A DNA stretch of 64,000 nucleotides from DATAVB01 sp036267955. GTDB taxonomy: Bacteria; Actinomycetota; Actinomycetes; Mycobacteriales; QHCD01. Under the pieces are notes generated by a model. That model made no database searches and had not been told where the DNA came from. It saw only the letters and a program-made list of their open reading frames with translations. Of the stretch, positions 17,976 through 25,845 are shown piece by piece (the first letter of the stretch is position 1; each line of letters starts with the position of its first letter). The translations under genes and the position numbers were made by a program. Location of the stretch: assembly GCA_036267955.1 (NCBI GenBank), contig DATAVB010000087.1, positions 1-64,000 of the forward strand. Direction: 5' to 3'.

Positions 17976-19045
17976 GTGAGCGCGGAACCGCCCAGAACTC
18001 TCAAAACCGTCACCGGCGCGGGTGGTCAGCCCGGGACGTAGGAGCTGGCGATCGATCCGACGCGATCGACCCTCGACACTGCCGTCACCGTGGCCAAACT
18101 GGCCGAGGCAGCCAAGATCGACGCGTTGTTTACCGCCGATCTCCTCCGCTCATCGCCACCGTCTCCACCACATTCCATCATCCGTTCAACCTGGCCCGGC
18201 TGTTCGGCACGCTCGACCATGTGAGCAACGGGCGGGCCGCGTGGAACCTCGTCACCTCCTCGCTGGGCGAGGAGAATTTCGGCGCCGAGGAGCTACCGAG
18301 TCCCGAGGAACGCTATGCCCGGGCCACCGAGACCCTCGAGGTCGTCAATGCGCTCTGGGACAGTTGGGAACCAGGCGCATTGCGCCACGGCCCGGATGGA
18401 AACGTCATCCTTGACCGCGACCGCGTACATCCGATCAGCCACTCCGGCAGGTACTTCACCGTCGCCGGCCCGCTGAATATCCCGCCGTTGCCGCAACGGC
18501 GACCGGTCCAGATCCAGGCCGGGCAGTCCGAAGGCGGCATCGCGCTCGGAGCCCGCTTCGCCGAGATCGTGTCCACCTCGCTGCCCACCCTGCAGATCAC
18601 CCAGGAATACACCACAAAGATGCGGAGTCTCGCCGCGCGACACGGGCGCGCACCCGGACTCCCACTCATCTTCAGCTCCTTCCACGCGGTCAATCGCCGG
18701 CGCGGCCGGGTCGAGATATTCTCCGGCTATATCCGGGCGGAATACACGCTCCGGGAGCTCATCGTCGCCGCCCAGGACACCGGCCACTGGTCGATTGCCG
18801 GCACCCCGGAACAGCTGGCGGATGCCATCGAGGAACGCTTCCGGGCCGGGGTGCTCGATGTCCTCTCGCTCGGCGGACTCGCCGATCTGCGACAGCACGA
18901 CTTCATTGTGAATGGGCTGTTGCACGAGTTACGCAACCGTAAGATCGTCGCCGCCGACTATACGGGCAATACACTTCGGGAAAACCTCGGTCTGGAGCTG
19001 CCGGCGCGCACCGCCACCCGGCAACTATCCCCAGCAAGCCGATAG
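17976..19045 (+). pseudogene. Decayed NtaA/SnaA-type FMN-dependent monooxygenase
   Basis: The C-terminal three quarters is a normal member of the family (ATVSTTFHHPFNLARLFGTL, HVSNGRAAWNLVTSSLGEEN, IQAGQSEGGIALGARFAE, ending near 19045). The start is broken in three ways. From the GTG at 17976 the frame reads SAEPPRTLKTVTGAGGQPGT, then hits TAG at 18039-18041. It resumes as ELAIDPTRSTLDTAVTVAKL and ADLL, then ends abruptly. The rest continues in a different frame, and the segment of about 60 residues that should precede ATVSTTF is missing. So there is one nonsense codon plus an internal deletion with frameshift. It faces away from the intact four-LLM operon. Confidence 0.85.
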
Positions 19046-19084
19046 AGATTGCACTAACTTCGTTCGGCGGTTATCGTCGGACAC

Positions 19085-19164
19085 GGTAACGAGCGTCAGC
19101 ATCGAGCCATCGGCTCGGCTGAACGGCAGCCCTCCAGCGTGGTGGGGGTGCGCCCGGGCCTACC
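19085..19164 (+). promoter_or_regulatory. SAM-IV-like riboswitch
   Basis: The RNA can fold into the S-adenosylmethionine riboswitch core used in actinobacteria. P1 is GGTA (19085-19088) with TACC (19161-19164). P2 is TCAGC with GCTGA, capped by a perfect inner hairpin CGAGCC-ATC-GGCTCG. Then come the conserved-type CGGCAGCCCTCC, a P3 pairing CCTCCA with TGGTGGGG, and the GGGGTGCGCCCGGG pseudoknot-type segment. I recognise this from the SAM-IV consensus held in memory, not from a search. It precedes a cysteine-containing leader peptide and an ABC importer, which fits control by sulfur-amino-acid status. Confidence 0.7.
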
Positions 19165-19183
19165 AGCATTCGAGGTGAACGAT

Positions 19184-19315
19184 ATGCACTCACAACGCCA
19201 TGACACTGTCGGACACCTCAGCGCGCCCTGCTTCTTCCAGTCACGGTTCATCCGCCGTCACGTCGACCTGCACCGGGTCAGCAGCGCCCTGTGTCCTGAG
19301 CACACCGCGTTCTGA
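19184..19315 (+). CDS. Cysteine-containing leader peptide of a sulfur-related operon
   Basis: A 43-residue peptide whose second half reads RRHVDLHRVSSALCPEHTAF. The pattern R-H-V-D-L-x-R-x-x-S-A-L-C is the signature of actinobacterial putative leader peptides found upstream of sulfur-assimilation genes. GAGGTGA precedes the ATG by a few bases, and the peptide starts 20 bases after the riboswitch. Its last cysteine codon lies about 30 bases before the stop, and a strong hairpin begins 15 bases after the stop. Ribosome stalling at Cys or neighbouring codons could decide whether that hairpin forms. It likely acts in cis, not as a stable protein. Confidence 0.75.
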   Translation: MHSQRHDTVGHLSAPCFFQSRFIRRHVDLHRVSSALCPEHTAF

Positions 19316-19330
19316 CTCCCACTCCAGCTC

Positions 19331-19352
19331 ACCGCACTCGTAGGTGCGGTGG
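19331..19352 (+). terminator. Attenuator-type hairpin after the leader peptide
   Basis: CACCGCAC pairs perfectly with GTGCGGTG around the loop TCGTAG. It lies between the leader-peptide stop and the importer genes, so it is placed to be an attenuator. No U-run follows, as is usual for actinobacterial terminators. Function is inferred from position. Confidence 0.55.
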
Positions 19353-19430
19353 TTCACGCGCGTCCGTATTCAGGATCGGCGAGCCAGAAATGCCGCAGCG
19401 GCGTGTCCACGACAAAGGGAAGAGCCTGAC

Positions 19431-19472
19431 ATGAGTAGCTCGTGCTCAGCACGGAACCGGTCGAGGCAATGA
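19431..19472 (+). CDS. Possible 13-residue coupling peptide
   Basis: ATG at 19431 opens a tiny frame, MSSSCSARNRSRQ, whose TGA (19470-19472) overlaps the ATG of the permease (19469) as ATGA. GGAAGAG lies seven bases before its start, whereas the permease ATG has only a badly spaced GAGG. It may bring ribosomes to the permease start by translational coupling, and its single Cys codon follows three serines. A chance frame cannot be excluded. Confidence 0.4.
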   Translation: MSSSCSARNRSRQ

Positions 19473-20449
19473 GTACGCGATCCCAGACGGAAGTGGCTGG
19501 CACCACTCCCCTGGCGGTCCGGGAATCGGATGCCGAACTCCTCGGCGCCACGATCGTGCCGCTGCGCCGCCCGGGTCAGTGGGTCACTGCGGTGATCGCG
19601 CTGGGCCTGTTCGGGATGTTCGTCCACTCCCTCATCACGAATCCGCGGTTCCAGTGGAATGTCGTCCGACATTACTTCGCGACCGAAGCGATCCTGCGCG
19701 GCCTGCTTCTCACACTCTGGCTGACCGCCCTGGTGATGGTGTGCGGATATCTCCTCGGGATAGTTCTCGCGGTGGTCCGGTTGTCCCGCAATCCGGTGCT
19801 GCGCACGTTGAGCTTCGGATATGTGTGGCTCATCCGCTCGGTCCCGCCACTGGTTCAGTTGCTGTTCTGGTACGAACTGGCGTCGCTCTATCCGCGACTG
19901 TCCCTCGGAATTCCGTTCGGTCACGAATTCGTGACCGTGAAGACCGCCCATCTCTTCACCGGTCTGCTGGCGGCCTTCGTCGGCCTGACCCTCGATGTGG
20001 CGGCGTTCTCGTCGGAAATCGTCCGCGGCGGAATTCTGTCCGTGGAGCACGGCCAGTCCGAGGCGGCGCAGTCGCTCGGGCTCAGCAAGTTTCGGATCCT
20101 CCGGCGGATCGTGCTGCCGCAGGCGATGCCGGCGATCATTCCGGCCTCCGGCAACATGCTGATCGGCATGTTGAAGGCGACCTCGATCGTCAGTGTCATC
20201 GCCGTACAGGATCTGCTCTATTCGGTGCAGCTGGTCTACAACCAGAATTACCTGGTTATCCCACTGCTGCTGGTGGCGACTATCTGGTACATCATCCTGA
20301 CCACGTTGCTGTCGATCGGGCAGTTCTACGTCGAACGACATTACGCGCGCGGCACCCGGCGCGCGGCGGACCGCAGCGTCTGGCAACTGACCCGGGCCAA
20401 TCTCCCGCTGTTCGGCGGAAAGACGAATTACTGGGCGGGCCTGTCGTGA
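19469..20449 (+). CDS. Polar amino-acid ABC transporter permease
   Basis: A 326-residue membrane permease of the HisM/GlnP type. It has hydrophobic segments from about residue 35 and the family signatures YVWLIRSVPPLVQLLFW and AFVGLTLDVAAFSSEIVRGG, with the EAA loop VEHGQSEAAQSLGLSKF then IVLPQAMPAIIP. The ATG at 19469 overlaps a tiny upstream frame; a GTG at 19442 would lengthen it by nine residues. With the ATPase and binding protein it forms an importer for a polar amino acid. The SAM riboswitch and cysteine leader suggest cystine, methionine or a related sulfur compound. Confidence 0.9.
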   Translation: MSTRSQTEVAGTTPLAVRESDAELLGATIVPLRRPGQWVTAVIALGLFGMFVHSLITNPRFQWNVVRHYFATEAILRGLLLTLWLTALVMVCGYLLGIVLAVVRLSRNPVLRTLSFGYVWLIRSVPPLVQLLFWYELASLYPRLSLGIPFGHEFVTVKTAHLFTGLLAAFVGLTLDVAAFSSEIVRGGILSVEHGQSEAAQSLGLSKFRILRRIVLPQAMPAIIPASGNMLIGMLKATSIVSVIAVQDLLYSVQLVYNQNYLVIPLLLVATIWYIILTTLLSIGQFYVERHYARGTRRAADRSVWQLTRANLPLFGGKTNYWAGLS

Positions 20450-21213
20450 CCGGCGAGCCGTTGCTGCGGGTCCGCGCGCTGCGCAAGAGTTTCGGGGCCA
20501 ACACTGTCCTGGATTCCGTCGACCTCGACGTCCACGAGGGCGAGGTCACGGTGCTGCTCGGCCCGTCGGGGTCGGGCAAGAGCACGTTGCTGCGGTGCAT
20601 CAACCACCTGGAGAAGCTGGACGCCGGTTTCGTCGAAATGGCCGGCGAGGTGGTCGGTTACCGGTACGAACGCAACCGGCTGCACGAGCTGCGTTCGGCG
20701 GCAATCGCTCGGCAGCGGGCCCAGATCGGCATGGTGTTCCAGCAGTTCAACCTCTTCCCGCACCTGACCGTGCTGGAAAACATCGTCGAGGCGCCGATCG
20801 CGGTGCGCGGCCGGTCAAGGAAGGACGCCACCGCGCGGGCGCAGGAGCTGCTCGACCGGGTCGGGCTCGGTGACCGCGCCAATTCGTATCCGCGCCAGAT
20901 GTCCGGCGGCCAGCAGCAGCGGGTGGCCATCGCACGCGCCCTGGCCATGGAACCGAAGCTGATGCTGTTCGACGAGCCCACCAGCGCGCTGGACCCCGAG
21001 CTCGTCGGCGAGGTGCTCGGCGTCATGAAAGACCTGGCGTTGAGCGGAATGACGATGATCGTCGTCACGCATGAGATCGGATTCGCCCGCGAGGTCGCCG
21101 ACACGGTGGTCTTCCTGGACGACGGACGGATCATCGAGACCGGCCGACCGGCCGACGTGCTCGCCAATCCGAGCCACGATCGGGCGCGCGCCTTTCTCGC
21201 CGCCGTGCTCTAG
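20446..21213 (+). CDS. Polar amino-acid ABC transporter ATP-binding protein
   Basis: A 255-residue GlnQ-type ATPase. Walker A is GPSGSGKSTLL, the Q-loop is VFQQFNLFPHLTV, the signature is MSGGQQQRVAIARAL, and Walker B is LMLFDEPTSALDPE, followed by the H-loop VVTHE. It energises uptake through the adjacent permease. The start is a GTG sharing bases with the permease stop (GTGA), so the two are translationally coupled. Confidence 0.95.
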   Translation: MTGEPLLRVRALRKSFGANTVLDSVDLDVHEGEVTVLLGPSGSGKSTLLRCINHLEKLDAGFVEMAGEVVGYRYERNRLHELRSAAIARQRAQIGMVFQQFNLFPHLTVLENIVEAPIAVRGRSRKDATARAQELLDRVGLGDRANSYPRQMSGGQQQRVAIARALAMEPKLMLFDEPTSALDPELVGEVLGVMKDLALSGMTMIVVTHEIGFAREVADTVVFLDDGRIIETGRPADVLANPSHDRARAFLAAVL

Positions 21214-21269
21214 ACCACCCTCCATAGAAAATCGGCCTCTATGAAATCACTCAGTGGGAAAGGACCATT

Positions 21270-22250
21270 GTGATCGGATCCAGGGCCCGGACGACGTCCC
21301 GGCACGTGCTGCCCGCAATCGCCTGCGCCGCGCTGCTGGCGCTGCTGGCGGCATGCGGTTCGTCGAACGCCTCGGACAGTGGCGGCGGATCCGGCGGCAA
21401 TGCCGGCGCGGCCGCCAAGTCCGCGGACTATCCCAAACAGGACGTCGTCTCGGCGATCTCGATCGATCAGAAGCTCAATGCCGAACTGCCCGCCTCCGTG
21501 CGGAGCAAGAAGTCGCTGACCCTGGGCACGACGCTCAGCACCGGCACCTCCGGGTTGCCGCATTCCGGCGTCACGACGAACGGGCAGTACGTCGGCGTCG
21601 ACGTCGACCTGCGCAACGCGATCGCGAAGGTCCTCGGGATCAGCTGGACCATCAAGGACGGCACCTTCGCCACCATCGTGCCCGGCGTGCAGAACAACAA
21701 ATACGACGTCGGGCAGGACAATTTCGGCGTCACCAAGGCCCGGGAGGAGGTCGTGGATTTCGCCACCTACCTCACCGACGGCCAGTCCTTCCTGGCGCCC
21801 AAGGACAGCAAACTCGACAAGGTGTCGAACCTGAACGATCTGTGCGGCCTCACGGTCGCCACCAGTCCGGGCTCGACCTTCCAGCAGATCCTCACCGACG
21901 GGGCCGGGAAGTGCGCGTCCGCTGGGAAGAAGCCGTACAAGGTGCAGCTCTTCTCCGACAACGCGCCCATCTGGCTCGGCCTGGCCAACGGGAAGGTCGA
22001 CATCTACTTCGGCCCGACGTTGAGCCTGAAATACGACGCCACCCACGTGCCGAATGTGAAATTCCTCAGTCAGTTCAGCTCGACGCCGGTCGGTTTCGTC
22101 ACCGGAAAGCAGTCCCCGCTGGCCAAGCCGATCAGCGCCGCGATCAACGAACTGATCGCGAGTGGCGACTACACGAAGATCCTCAAGAAATGGGGCGTCA
22201 CCAGCTCCGGAATCACCAAGTCGGAGGTGAATCCGACGCCGACCCTGTGA
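21270..22250 (+). CDS. Polar amino-acid-binding lipoprotein of ABC transporter
   Basis: A 326-residue solute-binding protein. A signal peptide ends in the lipobox LLAAC (Cys about 29) followed by a Ser/Gly-rich linker. The SBP family 3 pattern follows: GQYVGVDVDLRNAIAKVLGI, DVGQDNFGVTKAREEVVDFA, GLTVATSPGSTFQQIL and KVDIYFGPTLSLKY. The GTG start follows AAAGGA. It is the third gene of the importer, 56 bases after the ATPase, and would capture the ligand outside the membrane. The ligand is unknown; see the riboswitch and leader peptide for the sulfur link. Confidence 0.9.
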   Translation: MIGSRARTTSRHVLPAIACAALLALLAACGSSNASDSGGGSGGNAGAAAKSADYPKQDVVSAISIDQKLNAELPASVRSKKSLTLGTTLSTGTSGLPHSGVTTNGQYVGVDVDLRNAIAKVLGISWTIKDGTFATIVPGVQNNKYDVGQDNFGVTKAREEVVDFATYLTDGQSFLAPKDSKLDKVSNLNDLCGLTVATSPGSTFQQILTDGAGKCASAGKKPYKVQLFSDNAPIWLGLANGKVDIYFGPTLSLKYDATHVPNVKFLSQFSSTPVGFVTGKQSPLAKPISAAINELIASGDYTKILKKWGVTSSGITKSEVNPTPTL

Positions 22251-22262
22251 GCCGCCGAATTG

Positions 22263-22616
22263 TCAGCTGGCAGCGCGCAGTACCTCGGCGAGCACCACGA
22301 GGTGACTGAGCTCGATCTCCCTGGTGGCGGTGAGCAGCATCAGGTCGTGGTCCCGGGTCAGGCCGCGCAGGGTTTCCACCAACTCGGCCCGGGCGGGTTC
22401 GTCGAGCTCGGCCAGATAGCGACGGCGGAACTCCGGAAACTGGTCGGCGACGTGCCCGTACCATTTCCGGAGTTCCGTGCTGGGCGCGACGTCGCGGTAC
22501 CAGTCGTCCAGGTCCGCGGCGGGCTTGCTCAACCCGCGCGGCCACAGCCGGTCGACAAGAATGCGGAGTCCGTCAGCATCCGTTCGTTCGTCGTACACGC
22601 GCTTCATACCGATCAT
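22263..22616 (-). CDS. DUF488 family protein
   Basis: A 117-residue protein of the DUF488/YeaO type: KRVYDERTDADGLRILVDRL, WPRGLSKPAADLDDWYRDVA, PSTELRKWYGH and LMLLTATREIELSHLVVLAE. Members are small globular proteins of uncertain function, often near metal or redox genes. It converges on the amino-acid importer, with only 12 bases between the two stop codons. Confidence 0.88.
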   Translation of the reverse strand: MIGMKRVYDERTDADGLRILVDRLWPRGLSKPAADLDDWYRDVAPSTELRKWYGHVADQFPEFRRRYLAELDEPARAELVETLRGLTRDHDLMLLTATREIELSHLVVLAEVLRAAS

Positions 22617-22677
22617 GCCGACTCCGGCCCGATGCTCAGCCGGCCGCCTCCGCGACCAGATCTTCCAGCAGGTTAGC

Positions 22678-22702
22678 GCTGTCGGCCCGGCGGGCCGACA
22701 GC
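22678..22702. terminator. Perfect 12-bp-stem hairpin
   Basis: GCTGTCGGCCCG and CGGGCCGACAGC flank a single G, giving a perfect palindrome of 25 bases at the end of the decayed folE gene. It is a likely transcription terminator. Just beyond it, minus-strand codons reading SANLLEDLVAEAAG and a stop look like the tail of a deleted gene. Confidence 0.65.
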
Positions 22703-23099
22703 TAATCGGTCTTGGCGAGCGCGAAGAACTCCTGCCTGGCCGCGGCGCCCTGGCGTAAATGCCCCTGCAGGGCCGAGGTTATCGTGCGCGAATCATGGGC
22801 ACGGACGCCGCGCAGCGACATGCATTGGTGCTCGGCCGCTCCTGGACCTGCAGCCCGCGGCCGAGCCACTCCACCACCCGCGCGAGTTTCGACAGACCGA
22901 CGATGCGCTGATCGGGCCGGTAACCGACGTGCGCGACGCCGTGAAACGGCAGCATGTAGTGCTCGCAGAGGGATTGGAACGGAATGTCCCGGGCCAGGAC
23001 GAGCTCGTCGTAATTCTCGTCATTGGCGAACGTGGTGAGGTCAAAGGCCTGCGGAGTCAGCACCGGGTGCGCTCCGGCCAGCGGTGCGGAAGAGGTCAC
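22702..23099 (-). pseudogene. folE: Degenerate GTP cyclohydrolase I (folE)
   Basis: FolE makes dihydroneopterin triphosphate from GTP. Here only pieces remain. From the GTG at 23099 (GAGGAG upstream) the protein runs through DELVLARDIPFQSLCEHYML, PFHGVAHVGYRPDQRIVGLS and KLARVVEWLGRGLQVQER, the zinc and GTP-binding core. The family's usual N-terminal helical part of 60-90 residues is absent. After QVQER about 20 residues are missing and the frame changes. The true C-terminus continues in another frame as AEHQCMSLRGVRAHDSRTIT, then ARQEFFALAKTD and a TAG at 22702-22704. So there is an internal deletion with frameshift plus a short N-terminus. Confidence 0.85.
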
Positions 23100-23159
23100 G
23101 ACAGACTCCTCGGTGGCCTGGCGACGCCGGCGGGCGTCGGCACGGCCGGCAGGATTCGT

Positions 23160-23187
23160 TCTAACGGATGATGGAACGTACGTTAGA
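23160..23187. promoter_or_regulatory. Candidate operator between folE remnant and SufR-like gene
   Basis: TCTAACG (23160-23166) and CGTTAGA (23181-23187) form a perfect inverted repeat separated by 14 bases. It sits in the divergent promoter region, 58 bases before the regulator's ATG, and may be that regulator's binding site. This is inference from symmetry and position. Confidence 0.45.
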
Positions 23188-23244
23188 CCGTCCACTGTTC
23201 TTTCGTCAACGGGAGTATCTTTTAGAATCCGGGAGGGAGCGGCC

Positions 23245-24006
23245 ATGGATCAGTCGGAGCATCAGGCGCACGTCGACGCTCAGGTGAACAGCGTGGCGTC
23301 GCTGGGCGAGCCGGTCCGCCGGGCTCTCTACCGGTTCGTGGTGGCCCAGTCGGAGTCGGTGAGTCGTGACCAGGCCGCGACCGGGGTCGACGTGGCCCGA
23401 CACGTGGCGAAATTCCACCTCGACCGGTTGGTGACCGACGGCCTGCTCGACGTCGAATACCGCCGCCCGGACGGCCGCACCGGCCCGGGCGCCGGCCGGC
23501 CGGCCAAGTTCTACCGCCGGGCGGAGCGCGACATCGCGGTCAGCCTGCCCGAACGTCGCTACGATCTCGCCGGACGCATCATGGCCGCCGCCATCACCGA
23601 CGCCGCCGGCTCCGGCGCCACGGTCGAGACCGCCCTGCGCCGCGCGGCCGATGCCGTCGGCCGCAAGCTGGCCGCGGACGCCCGGCGTGCGGCTGAGCAA
23701 CCAGAGGCCGACCGACAGCGCGACCGACACAGCGACCCGATCCGGGCGGTCCGCACCGTGCTGGACGCCAACGGATTCGCGCCCACCGTCGCCGCCGACC
23801 GGATCACCCTGGGCAACTGCCCGTTCCACGACCTCGCCGCGGACTTCCCCGCGCTCGTCTGCGGGATGAATGTCGACCTGATCGGCGCACTGCTGGATGC
23901 ACTCGGCGAGTCGACGCTGCGCGCCCAACTCGATCCGGCGCCGGGCCGCTGCTGCGTGACGGTCGTCCGGCCTGGTGCTGCGACCACAGTTACCTATTCT
24001 GCATGA
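23245..24006 (+). CDS. SufR-like helix-turn-helix regulator with C-terminal cysteines
   Basis: A 253-residue regulator. The N-terminal winged helix spans about residues 15-92 (SLGEPVRRALYRFVV, VARHVAKFHLDRLVTDGLLD, GAGRPAKFYRRA). The C-terminal half carries Cys192 (GNCPFHDLA), Cys206 (ALVCGMN) and Cys236/237, the spacing used to bind an iron-sulfur cluster in SufR-type repressors. It may sense iron, oxygen or redox state. The ATG follows GGGAGG. It is divergent from the folE remnant. No suf genes are in the window, so the target is unknown. Confidence 0.75.
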   Translation: MDQSEHQAHVDAQVNSVASLGEPVRRALYRFVVAQSESVSRDQAATGVDVARHVAKFHLDRLVTDGLLDVEYRRPDGRTGPGAGRPAKFYRRAERDIAVSLPERRYDLAGRIMAAAITDAAGSGATVETALRRAADAVGRKLAADARRAAEQPEADRQRDRHSDPIRAVRTVLDANGFAPTVAADRITLGNCPFHDLAADFPALVCGMNVDLIGALLDALGESTLRAQLDPAPGRCCVTVVRPGAATTVTYSA

Positions 24007-24040
24007 TCACCGGCGCAGGCTTGGTGTCGCTCGCCGATTA

Positions 24041-25687
24041 TTAGCACGCGTCCGCCAACTGCGATCGAGTTTCTATGACAAGCCCCTCCCGAGCGCGAAG
24101 CCGCAGAGATGGGCCCACGCTCTCGCCCACGCGGTCACAACCGGTCGCCGCGATGATCGTCCCGTCCGGGCTGAGGCCAGCTGGCATCTCCAGCGGTAGA
24201 TCTCCGAAGTTCAACACGACAAGGATTCCGTTTTCGAGATGGTCGCGTCGATAGGCGAGGCACGCGTCTGGAACACCAGCCACGAGGCTGAAGTCACCCG
24301 ATTGAAGGGCTGGCGTGGCTCGCCGCACGGCAATGAGACGGCGGGTCAGTTCGAGAATTGACCGCTCGTCATTCGCCTCCGCGGCCACGTTCTGTGTGGG
24401 CCAGTCAGGGGCCAGCGGCAGCCACGGCTCGACCTCGGCGGGACAGAATCCCGCGTTCGGCTGATCGACCCATTGCATCGGCGTGCGCCCACCGTCGCGG
24501 CTCCTCGGATTGTTCGGGTCTGCGGAGAGCCGATCGCGTTGGCGCTCAGGTGGCACTTCGACTTCCGGCAGTCCGATCTCGTCGCCGTAATACAGGAACG
24601 GCGTGCCCCGCAGCGTCAGCACCAGCATCGCAGCCAAGCGAGCGGTGGATTCACCGTGCCGCCCGACCCGCGCGGTGTCATGGTTGCCCAGGCAGTAGTT
24701 CGGCCACGCACCGGCGGCGGCGAGCGCGGAGTCGTACGAGTCGACCCAGTCGGCGATTGCGTGCGCCTCAAGCGGCACGAAGGTGAGGCGGAAGTTCATC
24801 GCCAGATCGAGCAGGTCACCGTTGCCGTGGAAGGTCGCGAAGTGATCGAGCGGCAGGAAGTAGAACACCTCTCCGATGAGAACCCGATCGGCGTGGCGGT
24901 CGGCGACCGCGCACATCAACCTGATGTAGTCGAGCGTCTCGGGGCGGTTGCACTGATGGCGGGCAGAGATAAAGTAGTTGCGCACGTCAGCCCCCGGCGG
25001 CAATGGGGCCTCGCCGCGCAATTGCGGGTCCTTTCCCAAGAAGTCGGCCATGTCGATCCGCGCCCCGTCCGCGCCGCGGGCGAACCAGAAGTCGAGCACG
25101 TCGAGCATCGCCTTCTGCACATCGGGGTTGCTCCAGTTCAGATCTGGCTGCGACGGCGAGAAGTTCGCGAGGTACCACTGCGCCGTCGAATCGTCAAAGA
25201 CCCACGCGCCTCCGTCGACGGCGCGCGATCCCTGTCCACGCCAATTGTTTGGCGGCGAGCCGTCCGGCTTCGAGTCAGCCCAGATGTACCAGTCGCGCTT
25301 GGCGTTCGCACGCGATGAACGCGACTCGCGAAACCACTCGTGCTCCGACGAGGTGTGGTTCGGAACGAAGTCGACGACGACCTTGATGCCGCGCTCATGC
25401 GCCGAGCCGACCAGCCTGTCAAAGTCTCCCAGTGTGCCGTACTCGGGAGCGACAGCACAGTAATCCGTGATGTCGTATCCGAAGTCATGCATCGGCGAGC
25501 GATAGAACGGTGTAAGCCATATCGCGTCTATCCCGAGCTGGTGGATATAGTCAAGGCGGCTGGTTATGCCGGCCAGATCACCTATTCCGTCACCGTTCGA
25601 GTCCTGAAACGAACGAACGTAGATCTGGTATATGACGCCATTCCGCCACGACGGATCGGGACGGTCATCTCTCGGCATTGTCGTCAT
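24041..25687 (-). CDS. GH13 alpha-glucosidase, second copy type
   Basis: A 548-residue GH13 enzyme, distinct from the one at 5.6-7.3 kb. N-terminal signature WRNGVIYQIYVRSFQDSNGD; nucleophile Asp212 in GARIDMADFLGKD; acid/base Glu273 in LIGEVFYF; Asp337 in LGNHDTARV. It also has the oligo-1,6-glucosidase-type segment DGGRTPMQW. It lacks a signal peptide. The ATG follows AGGAA. No transporter or sugar regulator adjoins it. Its codons look less GC-biased than those of its neighbours, which hints at separate ancestry. Confidence 0.9.
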   Translation of the reverse strand: MTTMPRDDRPDPSWRNGVIYQIYVRSFQDSNGDGIGDLAGITSRLDYIHQLGIDAIWLTPFYRSPMHDFGYDITDYCAVAPEYGTLGDFDRLVGSAHERGIKVVVDFVPNHTSSEHEWFRESRSSRANAKRDWYIWADSKPDGSPPNNWRGQGSRAVDGGAWVFDDSTAQWYLANFSPSQPDLNWSNPDVQKAMLDVLDFWFARGADGARIDMADFLGKDPQLRGEAPLPPGADVRNYFISARHQCNRPETLDYIRLMCAVADRHADRVLIGEVFYFLPLDHFATFHGNGDLLDLAMNFRLTFVPLEAHAIADWVDSYDSALAAAGAWPNYCLGNHDTARVGRHGESTARLAAMLVLTLRGTPFLYYGDEIGLPEVEVPPERQRDRLSADPNNPRSRDGGRTPMQWVDQPNAGFCPAEVEPWLPLAPDWPTQNVAAEANDERSILELTRRLIAVRRATPALQSGDFSLVAGVPDACLAYRRDHLENGILVVLNFGDLPLEMPAGLSPDGTIIAATGCDRVGESVGPSLRLRAREGLVIETRSQLADAC

Positions 25688-25845
25688 GGTTTGGTTCCTG
25701 GGCTGGGGATGTCAGGCAACGCCTCCGACAATTTCCGTCGCCTCATGACGCGAACCGGACGGCCAGGACAACCACGATGATCGCGAACCCGCCGGTAGCG
25801 CCCACAGCCCCGCGCGGCTTGACAAGCGGAATCCACGCGGTCGGG

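Noticed and set aside
25688..25845. Short minus-strand frame with a hydrophobic end (FAIIVVVLAVRFA)
   Set aside because: It looks like a possible permease tail but has no start, ribosome binding site or family match. It may be a relic.
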